Below are positions 26,962 through 35,500 of a stretch of DNA of 52,485 bases, piece after piece. This stretch comes from UBA2730 sp022793235. Its GTDB lineage: Bacteria; Bacillota_I; Bacilli_A; RF39; UBA660. Below the pieces are notes generated by a model. The model was not told where the DNA came from and did not search any database. It saw only the letters and a program-made list of their open reading frames with translations. Location of the stretch: the NCBI GenBank assembly GCA_949745755.1, contig CATJZL010000053.1, forward strand, positions 1-52,485. The letters are read 5' to 3'. Numbering within the stretch: the first letter of the stretch is position 1; every line of letters starts with the position of its first letter. The position numbers and the translations under genes were made by a program.

Positions 26962-26970
26962 AAGGAGGTG
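26962..26970 (+). promoter_or_regulatory. strong Shine-Dalgarno sequence without its own gene
   Basis: AAGGAGGTG is nearly the full complement of the 16S 3' end but is followed by GATTAG, so no gene can start from it. It lies about 65 bases before the real start in the leader of the orphan signal-peptide gene. It could act as an mRNA-stabilising ribosome-binding site, as known for cry3A leaders in Bacillus, or mark an older start. Confidence 0.4.
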
Positions 26971-27035
26971 GATTAGGTAGTAACAATCTTCAATAAAATT
27001 AAAAAAATAATATATGAAAGGAAAAGGAAGTAATT

Positions 27036-27143
27036 ATGAAAAATAATTTAACTAAAAAAACAAGTAAAGGATTATTAGCTGCGCTTGCTATGACAGCTGC
27101 ATTAGGTTCTACTGCAGTTATTCCACTTCCTGCCATCAAATGA
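27036..27143 (+). CDS. orphan signal peptide (35 codons), probably a truncated secreted-protein gene
   Basis: This short ORF encodes MKNNLTKKTSKGLLAALAMT followed by AALGSTAVIPLPAIK and a TGA stop. It is a textbook Sec signal peptide: basic start, hydrophobic core, small residues near the end, and nothing after it. AAGGAAG lies 5 bases upstream, and a promoter and long leader precede it. The downstream 190 bases hold no in-frame continuation, only a terminator-like hairpin. The likely explanation is that the mature part was lost by deletion or insertion; the sequence from TGACACCATTTTCC onward could be foreign. A free secreted or processed peptide is less likely. Confidence 0.6.
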   Translation: MKNNLTKKTSKGLLAALAMTAALGSTAVIPLPAIK

Positions 27144-27223
27144 CACCATTTTCCTACGTTTATATATTATATAACTTGATAACAATACAAAAAATAAAGT
27201 TTGAAAAGCTATCTAAAAAACCC

Positions 27224-27249
27224 AGCCACCTAAAAGGATGGACTTTTTT
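27224..27249 (+). terminator. imperfect terminator-like hairpin
   Basis: AGCCACCT (27224-27231) and AGGATGGACT (27235-27244) pair with two bulges and are followed by TTTTTT. It probably ends the transcript of the truncated signal-peptide gene. Confidence 0.5.
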
Positions 27250-27274
27250 GTTATAAGATTGGATAGCATAAAAA

Positions 27275-27304
27275 TTGACTTTCAAAGGAGCAATAAGGTA
27301 TACT
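27275..27304 (+). promoter_or_regulatory. promoter of the GT2-gtrA gene pair
   Basis: TTGACT at 27275-27280 and TATACT at 27299-27304 with an 18-base spacer; ribosome binding site GGAGGG follows before ATG 27343. Confidence 0.65.
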
Positions 27305-27342
27305 GAATATAGAAACCATAACAATGGATCGGAGGGATATCT

Positions 27343-28134
27343 ATGAATATACATACATTTGTAGTACTAGCATATAAAAAGTCAAATAAACTAGAATCCT
27401 GTATAAAATCAGTATTAAATCAAAGTATAAAAACAAATGTAATGATTGCCACTTCAACTCCTAATAAATATATAGAGAACATGGCAAAAAAATATAAATT
27501 AGAAGTATGTGTTAATAAAGAATCAAATGGAATAGGAAACGATTTTGATTTTGCCACAAATTGTATAGATACAAAGCTTATAACAATAGCCCATCAAGAC
27601 GACATTTATGATTTTGATTATGCAAAAGAAGTAATAGAAAAATACAAAAAATTTCCAGATGCATTAATTATATTCACAGATTATTATGAAATAAAAAATG
27701 AGAAGAAGGAAAAAAGCAATATAAATTTAAAAATAAAAAGAATATTATTATTCCCGTTAAGATTCCATAGATTATCAGGTCTAAAAATAATAAAGAGAAG
27801 TGCATTAAGATTTGGAAACTCCATTTGCTGTCCTGCAGTAACATTTGTAACAAAAAATGTTCCAAAAGAAAAATTTTCTTGTAAATTTAAATGTGATGTG
27901 GACTGGTATGCTTGGGAAAAAATATCAAAAAACAAGGGGAAATATATATATATACCAAAAAAATTGATGGGACACAGAATTCATGAAGACTCAACAACCA
28001 CTAAAATTATAGAAAATAATATAAGAACAGAAGAAGATTTAGAAATGTTCAAGAAGTTTTGGCCTACTTGCCTTGCTAAAAAAATAAATAAATTATATGC
28101 AAAATCAGAAAACAACAATCAAGTAAAACAGTAA
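27343..28134 (+). CDS. GT2 family glycosyltransferase
   Basis: 263 residues. Starts FVVLAYKKSNKLESCIKSVL, has ATSTPN in place of the usual DDGS, and IAHQDDIYD as the DxD-type metal site, followed by a C-terminal region with CDVDWYAWEKISK. It fits the GT2 fold, but less typically than the other GT2 enzymes here. It is followed 18 bases later by a GtrA protein, so it may use or make a lipid-linked sugar that GtrA handles. Confidence 0.82.
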   Translation: MNIHTFVVLAYKKSNKLESCIKSVLNQSIKTNVMIATSTPNKYIENMAKKYKLEVCVNKESNGIGNDFDFATNCIDTKLITIAHQDDIYDFDYAKEVIEKYKKFPDALIIFTDYYEIKNEKKEKSNINLKIKRILLFPLRFHRLSGLKIIKRSALRFGNSICCPAVTFVTKNVPKEKFSCKFKCDVDWYAWEKISKNKGKYIYIPKKLMGHRIHEDSTTTKIIENNIRTEEDLEMFKKFWPTCLAKKINKLYAKSENNNQVKQ

Positions 28135-28152
28135 AAAACGAAAGAAGAAAAA

Positions 28153-28608
28153 ATGGAAACAAATAAAATAGATAAATCAATAATAAAGATACTAAAACTA
28201 TTTCATATAAAAGCAAATAAAAAAATAGAAAAATTAATTATCCAAATAATTAAATTTATTATAGTAGGAGGAACAGCATTTATACTAGATTTCTTGTTTT
28301 TATATTTATTTAAAGAAATATTTGACTTATCCATACTCGTATCGAATACCTTATCCTTTTGTATTTCAGTCATTTATAATTATATAGCAAGTACAAAATG
28401 GGTTTTTGATTTAAAAAAAGAAAGAAGTAAAGAAAAAAATTTTATAATATTTATAATATTTAGTATCCTTGGACTAATAATCAATGATACAATTATGCTC
28501 ATAATGAATGACAAAATAAAAATCCATTATTTAATCTCTAAAATAATGGCAACTATTTTGGTAATGATTTTTAATTTTATAACAAGAAAAAAATTTTTGG
28601 AAAAATGA
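28153..28608 (+). CDS. gtrA: GtrA family membrane protein
   Basis: 151 residues with four hydrophobic segments and the GtrA pattern: IKFIIVGGTAFILDFLFLYL, then NTLSFCISVIYNYIASTKWVF and a late MIFNFITRKKFLF-type ending. GtrA proteins are proposed flippases for polyprenyl-phosphate sugars in glycan decoration. The likely partners are the preceding GT2, the DPM1-like enzyme at 20739 and a GT-C-type enzyme such as the DUF2142 protein. The 32 bases after it lead to a convergent regulator gene. Confidence 0.88.
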   Translation: METNKIDKSIIKILKLFHIKANKKIEKLIIQIIKFIIVGGTAFILDFLFLYLFKEIFDLSILVSNTLSFCISVIYNYIASTKWVFDLKKERSKEKNFIIFIIFSILGLIINDTIMLIMNDKIKIHYLISKIMATILVMIFNFITRKKFLEK

Positions 28609-28640
28609 AAAATATATAATATAAAAAGTTATAGTAGAGT

Positions 28641-29165
28641 TTAATCAATATCAAAGGATATGTAATCTTCTATCTTTTCTATATTTCGATTAAGGATACG
28701 AGAAGCTTCCTTCAATTTTTCAGAAACTTCCTTTATAGTCATAGAATTAGAATAGAAATTAGAATGATCAATACGATCTATTATATCTGCAAATATACCT
28801 TTACATAGTAATGCAGTTTTCCTCCGTTCCTCAATCTCTTTCATAAGATTAGAATAAAACTCTTTATAGTTTTCGAGTTGCCTTCTATATTTTTTAATAA
28901 AAAGTATATCCTCTAAATCTTTACTAAGAGAAATAGCCTCTTGATCATACCCAGCCCTTTGCATAAGCAGAATTAAATCTAAATTTAAAACTTCAGCCAA
29001 ACCTTTTAAATACAAAAGATTAGGCTTTTTTCTTTTTCCAGCTTCAATACGAGATAATTCGGCACAATCCATATGAATTAAATGTGCCAGTTGTCGTTGA
29101 GAAAGTCCATATTGATTACGCGCTTGACGTATAAGAAACCCCAAACTATTCTCTGCTTCACTCAT
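28641..29165 (-). CDS. XRE family transcriptional regulator
   Basis: 174 residues. An N-terminal helix-turn-helix (about residues 8-66; IRQARNQYGLSQRQLAHLIH and ELSRIEAGKRKKP) is followed by an all-helical C-terminal region (about 75-170) that may dimerise. A very strong ribosome binding site (GGAGGGGG on the minus strand) precedes it. Its promoter region holds palindromes of TTTGTTTA and lies back to back with the promoter of the SHOCT/recombinase genes, so it probably represses itself and perhaps them, as in phage-like or integrative elements. Confidence 0.85.
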   Translation of the reverse strand: MSEAENSLGFLIRQARNQYGLSQRQLAHLIHMDCAELSRIEAGKRKKPNLLYLKGLAEVLNLDLILLMQRAGYDQEAISLSKDLEDILFIKKYRRQLENYKEFYSNLMKEIEERRKTALLCKGIFADIIDRIDHSNFYSNSMTIKEVSEKLKEASRILNRNIEKIEDYISFDID

Positions 29166-29184
29166 ATAAAAGATTCCCCCTCCT

Positions 29185-29234
29185 TTTGTTTATACTAAAT
29201 AAACAAACTAATGATAATAATATTGTTTAAACAA
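29185..29234. promoter_or_regulatory. two operator-like palindromes
   Basis: TTTGTTTA (29185-29192) and TAAACAAA (29200-29207) are an inverted pair with a 7-base spacer. TTGTTTAAACAA at 29223-29234 is a perfect 12-bp palindrome built from the same half-site. The first overlaps a plausible minus-strand promoter (TTATCA, 17 bases, TATAAA) for the XRE gene. Autoregulation by the XRE protein is inferred. Confidence 0.6.
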
Positions 29235-29281
29235 ATTATATCATAGGTTATTGATAAAATCATCAGATATTTATAAGAGTA

Positions 29282-29310
29282 TTGACAAACTCAAAATCAA
29301 CTGATATAAT
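29282..29310 (+). promoter_or_regulatory. consensus promoter of the SHOCT-recombinase genes
   Basis: TTGACA at 29282-29287, 17-base spacer, TATAAT at 29305-29310, with TGA before the -10 as an extended element. It matches the sigma-70 consensus in every position, the best promoter in the window. Confidence 0.85.
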
Positions 29311-29365
29311 ATGGTCACTTTTTTGCCTAATGGTAAAGTAGTAGAAAAAAGAAGGAGAAAATACA

Positions 29366-29512
29366 ATGAAAAAAGGAATGACAAAACAAGAAATTGAAAA
29401 AAAAATTGATGAAACAATTAATCTAACAATAATATCAAAACTTTTAAACAAAAAATTAATCACGGAACAACAATTTTATACTTTAAAGGAAAAAATTAAA
29501 AAGATGTATTAA
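29366..29512 (+). CDS. SHOCT-like mini-protein
   Basis: A 48-residue protein, MTKQEIEKKID near its start and LLNKKLITEQQFYTLKEKI in its second half, with AAGGAG 8 bases upstream. Short SHOCT-type proteins with this pattern commonly stand immediately before large serine recombinases in Firmicutes mobile elements. It begins about 55 bases after the consensus promoter and lies 18 bases before the recombinase gene. Its role is not known; an accessory or regulatory role for the recombinase is inference. Confidence 0.7.
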   Translation: MKKGMTKQEIEKKIDETINLTIISKLLNKKLITEQQFYTLKEKIKKMY

Positions 29513-29530
29513 ATAAGAAGGGAAGATTTT

Positions 29531-31153
29531 ATGGCACAAGTAGAAATTATTGCAGCCAAAAAAAGAAAAAATGAAGAAATTATAACACAAGAAAAAAAAA
29601 GAGTATGTGCATATGCTAGAGTAAGTACAGATAGTGAAGAACAACTAACAAGTTATACATCACAGATTAAATACTATAAAGAATATATAAAATCCAAAGC
29701 AAATTGGACTTTTGTAGGAATTTATGCAGATGAAGGAATTAGTGGAACTCAAATAAAAAATAGAGATGGGTTTCAAAAAATGATAGAAGAAGCCATAGAT
29801 GGTAAAATAGATATTATCATAGCAAAATCAATTTCAAGATTTGCAAGAAATACCCTAGATACTTTAAAATATGTTAGATTATTAAGAGAATACAATGTGG
29901 ATATTCATTTTGAAAAAGAAAATATACATACCCTAGATTTAGATAGTGAAATGTTCTTAACACTTTACAGTGCCTTTGCCCAAGCAGAAAGTGAATCCAC
30001 ATCTGCAAATGTTACAATGGGTTTTATTGCAAAAATGAAACGAGGCGAAATAGTAGGAAACGCTGCATGTTATGGATTTGTATGGAATAAAGAAAAACAT
30101 AAGTTACAAATAAATGAAGAAGAATCAGAAATAGTAAAAATGATATTTCATTATTATATAGATGGTTATGGTACTAGAAAAATCGCCGAAAAATTAAATA
30201 CTCTAAATATAGTCTCCCCAAAAGGAACAAAATGGTGTCAAAGCACAGTAGCTAGAATAATTGCACAAGAAAAATATGTAGGAGATTTAATAGAACAAAA
30301 GTACTATACAATAAATCCCTTAACCCATAAACAAGTAAAAAATAATGGAGAAAAAGCAAAATATTATATAAAAAATCATCATGATGCTATAATAGATAGA
30401 AAAACATGGGAACAAGCGCAAGAAATCCAAAAACAAAGAAAAAGAAAAATCGAAGAGCAAAAAAACTATTTTATAGGAAAATACAGAATGCGTTATCCCT
30501 TTAGTAATAAAATGGAGTGTAGTACCTGTCATGCACCATTCCAAAGAAGAGTTGGATCAACAAAAAAGGACGGAAAAAAGACAGTATACTGGGCCTGTGC
30601 AAATAGACTAAAAAATAAAAATTTGTGTAGTCATAAAGAATTTATAGAGGATGCAGTAGTACAAAAAATATTTATAAAAATATACAATAAGATGGTAGAA
30701 AATAAGTATAAAACAAAAAAGGAACTTTATAAAACAATTAAAGAAATAGTATATAATACAGAATATAAAAAAAGAAATAAATTAAATCGTGAAAAAGATA
30801 TATTAAAAAAAAGATTATCCAGTCTTCTTGATATGAAATTAGATGGTTATATAGACAAAAAAAATTATCTAAAAAAAGAAAAAGAATTAAATAATAAATT
30901 ATTAGATATAAGGAACAAAATAGATAAAATAAAGGAAAATAAAGATATATTAAATGAAATAGAAAAAGTAATAAATGAACCATACTCATTGAATACTTTT
31001 GATAGAGAAGCATTTGATAATTTAGTAGAAAAAATAATAATAGGAGAAAAAGATAAAAAGGGCCAAAATAATCCTTATATGATAAGAATTAAAATAAAAA
31101 CAAATAAAATATATAAGTTTGATATTTCAAAAAAATCAAAAAAACCCTGTTAA
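29531..31153 (+). CDS. large serine recombinase
   Basis: 540 residues with an N-terminal resolvase domain (about residues 24-165; catalytic Ser32 in YARVSTDS, ADEGISGT, and SRFARNTLDTL), a recombinase domain (about 180-290; YGFVWNKEKHKLQINEEE and SPKGTKWCQSTVARI), a zinc beta-ribbon (about 328-370; CSTCHAPF and later Cys pair) and a C-terminal coiled-coil of Lys/Glu. All parts for site-specific integration and excision are present. With the XRE and SHOCT genes it looks like the core of a small integrative element, but no other cargo or conjugation genes are seen around it. Confidence 0.93.
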   Translation: MAQVEIIAAKKRKNEEIITQEKKRVCAYARVSTDSEEQLTSYTSQIKYYKEYIKSKANWTFVGIYADEGISGTQIKNRDGFQKMIEEAIDGKIDIIIAKSISRFARNTLDTLKYVRLLREYNVDIHFEKENIHTLDLDSEMFLTLYSAFAQAESESTSANVTMGFIAKMKRGEIVGNAACYGFVWNKEKHKLQINEEESEIVKMIFHYYIDGYGTRKIAEKLNTLNIVSPKGTKWCQSTVARIIAQEKYVGDLIEQKYYTINPLTHKQVKNNGEKAKYYIKNHHDAIIDRKTWEQAQEIQKQRKRKIEEQKNYFIGKYRMRYPFSNKMECSTCHAPFQRRVGSTKKDGKKTVYWACANRLKNKNLCSHKEFIEDAVVQKIFIKIYNKMVENKYKTKKELYKTIKEIVYNTEYKKRNKLNREKDILKKRLSSLLDMKLDGYIDKKNYLKKEKELNNKLLDIRNKIDKIKENKDILNEIEKVINEPYSLNTFDREAFDNLVEKIIIGEKDKKGQNNPYMIRIKIKTNKIYKFDISKKSKKPC

Positions 31154-31223
31154 AAGAAAAGAGAAAGAATAAAATAAGAAATTGTATATTCATTTAAATA
31201 TATAGAAATTAATATAATTAAAT

Positions 31224-31589
31224 ATGAATAATGCAAAAGAGGATCAAATAAAAAATTTAACAACAGAAGAAATCTTATCTAGTGCTTTTATAGTACTAGG
31301 TATTTTAAGCATTTATGGAGATGAACTGCAAAAAAAATATATACAAACAAAAAATAAAGCTTATGAAGAACAAGCAAATTCCATTTTTGATTTAATTCTT
31401 TTGATTACTTTAATATTATATTTAATCTTTTTATATAGAAATTATAAACGTTATCAAAAATCTCCACAAAATACAAAATCTCTTTTTGGAGTAAGAGTTC
31501 TAGGAAGTTTATTACTACTAGCAGGTATCTTGTGTACAATTTATTTTCAACAGAATATAAAAACGCCAACAGCAGCACCAGAATTATAA
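31224..31589 (+). CDS. small membrane protein of unknown function
   Basis: 121 residues with three hydrophobic segments (about 16-33, 53-73 and 90-110). I do not recognise a family. No good ribosome binding site precedes ATG 31224, so translation may be weak or the start different. It lies 70 bases after the recombinase and before a terminator, and could be cargo of that element or an unrelated host gene. Confidence 0.55.
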   Translation: MNNAKEDQIKNLTTEEILSSAFIVLGILSIYGDELQKKYIQTKNKAYEEQANSIFDLILLITLILYLIFLYRNYKRYQKSPQNTKSLFGVRVLGSLLLLAGILCTIYFQQNIKTPTAAPEL

Positions 31590-31660
31590 GAAAAAACTTA
31601 AATATAAATCTGACCTCTTAGTATTATATTAAGATTTGAATATAGTCAAAATACCTGTTT

Positions 31661-31692
31661 AAAAGGAGAATATTTTATTAATATCCTTTTTT
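31661..31692 (+). terminator. terminator after the small membrane protein
   Basis: AAAAGGA (31661-31667) pairs with TATCCTTTT around an AT-rich inner stem with a small bulge, followed by a T-rich tail. Confidence 0.5.
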
Positions 31693-31938
31693 ATTTTGCA
31701 CTTATAAAAAAAGACAAGAATTAACAGCCAAAAGCAAAGCTATTGACATCAAAAATATAACATTCTAAAATATATCTCCAAAAGATATATATTTTTATAA
31801 ACAAAGAAGGTGTGAAAAACGACAAAAGAAGAAATATACATAAAACGAAAGAAAAAAGAATTACTAGGACATATAGATACTTACAATAAAAGATGTTCAC
31901 CACAAAATAAAATCCTAGTAGATAAAAAAGACTTTGAC

Positions 31939-32454
31939 ATGGAAAGGACCTTATGTAGATCCAATATATGTAAGAATTGTGGTTCTTGTTGTAAGACATA
32001 TCCCTGTATTTTTGACCCATATGATTTTTTGGATATAACAAACTTAGATTATATGAAAAAACTATTAGATACCAATATATTATGCATATCCGAAACTTAT
32101 GAAAATAAAGTTCTAATAATAAGACCACGCGGAATAGGAGACTTAGGAACTGTAAGTTTACACGAAGATATAAAATATTCATGGAATGGCTCAAATTCAT
32201 GTATATTACATTCTACGAACGGATGTTTACTTCCTATTGAATACAGGCCAAGTGAAGGTTTATTACATATTCCAATTGATAGAATAGATCACCAAACAAT
32301 ATATAAAGAAGAAGATATCGAAAAAGAATACATACAATATAAAGAAATCTTACTAACCTTATTCAAAAGATATTATACTATACAGAATTTACCTAATGTA
32401 GAGGAAGAAAATATAAAAAAATTTACAAAATATATAATCGGATATAAAAAATAG
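31939..32454 (+). CDS. YkgJ-like cysteine-cluster protein
   Basis: 171 residues from the first ATG. The CKNCGSCC cluster (about residues 13-20), with further cysteines at CIF, CILH and GCLLP, matches the YkgJ family, proposed to bind zinc or iron. The reading frame stays open 40 codons upstream to an ACG at 31819, which sits 8 bases behind GAAGGTG in the arrangement normally seen before an ATG in this genome. ATG 31939 has no ribosome binding site. The true start may therefore be ACG 31819 (as a rare start or a mutated ATG), making about 211 residues. Function unknown. Confidence 0.65.
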   Translation: MERTLCRSNICKNCGSCCKTYPCIFDPYDFLDITNLDYMKKLLDTNILCISETYENKVLIIRPRGIGDLGTVSLHEDIKYSWNGSNSCILHSTNGCLLPIEYRPSEGLLHIPIDRIDHQTIYKEEDIEKEYIQYKEILLTLFKRYYTIQNLPNVEEENIKKFTKYIIGYKK

Positions 32455-32551
32455 TTTGATCTAACTATCTAATAATAATATTTAGAATATAGATGACTAA
32501 ATGTCAATTGTATAGTATAATGAGAGACGAAATGAAGTAGGTGATTTCAAT

Positions 32552-35500
32552 ATGCAAATAACAGAAATAGGTACAAATAAAAACAGAAAAAATCATGAAA
32601 AAGAAATATTGTATTATGTTAATTATCCAGATTATGTAAAAGGAAGAAATTATTACAAAAACTATATTACTTTAAAATCAAAAGAAAGAGAAGAAACTAG
32701 CACAACATTTTATTTTGATGTAGAATCAGAAAGAACTTATGAACATTATGATTGTAATATAAGCGTAAATAAAAAAGGAGAAATAATAGATCACGAATGT
32801 ACTTGTATGCAGTTTGCCTCTTACGAAAGTTGTAAACACCTAGCAGCCTGTCTTTATAATTACCAAGATGAAATATTTATTCATGAAATAGATGATAAAG
32901 AATTAGAAAATATAACAAAAAAAGTTTTCAAGTTTTTCACCGATAATAAAGAAAAAGCAAAAGTAAAAAGAAAGTTAAATTTAAAAATAAATATAACAAC
33001 TGAAACAAACTTTAATTATGAAAATGATACAGGAATGATAGCCCTAGAAATAGGAGAAAAAAAATTATACAAATGTAGTAAACATAAACTAACAAATCTT
33101 TTAGATGCCATAGAAAGGGAAGAAGAATTTTATATAGGAAAACTTTTCACGTATACTCCTATAGAACATTACTTTAGTGAGGAGGACAAAGAAATAATAG
33201 AGGATCTTCAAGCTCTAAAAGAATCATCTCGTTATGGTTATCAGCCAATGACTTTAAAAAGAAATAGTATAAAAAAATTTCTAAAAAAATTAGATAAAAA
33301 AGAATTTATATTAAATGGTTACACAATTAAAAAAATAGAAAACAAATATCCTCTACCAACTACTTTAAATAAAAGAAATGATAAATATAGCCTCTCCTTT
33401 AATAATATAGAGGATATAGAAATCATTACAGGAGATTTAGAATACATCCAAATAAATGAATACCTATATCATTTAAACAAAAAAGATAGAGAGTTACTTC
33501 AAATTGTATTAGAAAATGATTTAGAAAATATGATTTTTTCTAAAAAAGATATTTCAGAATTTTCTAAAAGCATTTTACCCACTATTAAAAATCAAATAGA
33601 AATAAATGAAGAAATAACGGATATAATATTATCAAAAGAACCCATACCTAAGATATATTTTGATTTGTATAGAAATAGAATTATATGTAATTTAAAATTG
33701 GATTATGAAGGAAATACAATTGACTACTTTGACAAAGAAAGTAATATTTTAAGAGATGATGAATTTGAATCGAAAATAATAGAAGAATTATATACCTATA
33801 ATTTTGAAATGGTAAAGAATCAAATTAAGATAGAAGAATTAGAAGATATAGCTTATTTTTTAGAAGAAGGATTAGAAAAATTAGCAGAAAACTATGAGAC
33901 TTATACTTCAGAAAAACTAAAAAATATCAATATTATTAAAAATAGTAATATAAAAGCAACATTCTCAATAGGTCAAGATAATATAATGAGCTATAACTTT
34001 GATTTAGGAGATATAAAAGAAGATGAAATTGTAAATATATTTGAATCTCTAAAAAACAGAAAAAAATATTTTAGACTAAAAAGTGGGGATATCATAAATT
34101 TGGAAGAAGATAAAGAATTAAAGGAACTTCAAAATCTAGCAGAAGAGATGAATATCAAAGAAAAAGACATGTTAGAAAAAGAAGGAACGATACCAAAATA
34201 TAGAGCCATTTATTTAGATAGTCTAAAGAAGAAAAAATATCATATTATAAAAACAAATAATCTTTTTGATGAATTAATAGAAAAATTCAATACATATAAA
34301 GATACAAAAGTAAAATTATCAAAAAAAGAAAAAGAGCTATTAAGAGATTATCAACTAGAAGGAGTAAAATGGCTATACAATATTGAACAAACAGGTTTTG
34401 GAGGAATACTAGCAGATGAAATGGGACTAGGAAAATCTATACAAACGATTTATTTTATAAAAGAATTATTAAAAGAAAATAAAAATTATAAATTTTTAAT
34501 CGTAGCACCTACCTCACTGACTTACAATTGGGAACAAGAGTTTGATAAATTTGAACCAAACATAAAATACAAAGTACTAGCAGGATTAAAGAAAAAAAGA
34601 TTGGAAGAGGAAACTAAGATAGAAAAAACAAATGTACTCATTACCAGTTATGGACTTTTAAAAGAAGATAAAGAATTTTTTCAAAATATAAATTTTAAAG
34701 TAATGATAATAGATGAAGCACAAAATATAAAAAATAGTAATACAGCTATTACCAAAACAGTAAAAAGTATAAATGCAGAAACCAAACTAGCACTAACAGG
34801 AACTCCAATAGAAAATTCAACTATAGAACTTTGGAGTATATTTGATTATATTATGCCAGGATTTTTAGGAAATATAGACACCTTTGAGAAAAGATACAAA
34901 GTAAGAGAATTTGATGAAGACACAAATAAAAATTTAGAAAGCTTAAATAATTTAATTACGCCATTCGTACTTAGAAGAAAGAAAAAAGATGTAATAAAAG
35001 ACTTACCAGATAAAATAGAAAATAACATTTATATTGAACTAACAAAAGAACAAAAGAAAATTTACGTAGCAGAATTAGAAAGAGTAAACAAAGAAATAAA
35101 CAAAATATTAGCAGGAGAAGGAATGAAAAAAGCAAGGTTTTTAATACTACAGCTCCTAACAAAATTAAGACAAATATGCATAGATCCAAGAATACTATAT
35201 GCAAACTATAAGGGTGGAAGTGGTAAAATGGAGGAATTTGTAAAAACAGTAAAAGAAGTAATTGAAAACGGTCATAAAATATTAGTTTTTACAAGTTTTA
35301 AAACAGCTCTTTCCCTAGCTAAAGAGGAATTAAATAAAAATAATATTACATCTTATACAATAGATGGTTCTGTTGCAAGTAAGAAAAGAATTGAACTAGT
35401 AGATAAATTTAACACAGATAATACAAATGTATTTTTTATCATGTTAAAATCAGGTGGAACAGGACTAAACTTAACGAGTGCTGATGTGGTGATTCATCTT

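Noticed and set aside
26680..27143. Possible invertible segment joining the orphan signal peptide to the ChW/helical gene
   Set aside because: The two genes are divergent, and inverting the promoter/signal segment could in theory fuse them, but I found no convincing inverted repeats at the needed borders (near 26690 and 27135).
27141..27180. TGACACCATTTTCCTACG after the orphan signal peptide as an IS21-like end
   Set aside because: Resembles repeated end motifs of some IS21 elements from memory only; a single copy, no partner end, no transposase. Kept out of the feature list.
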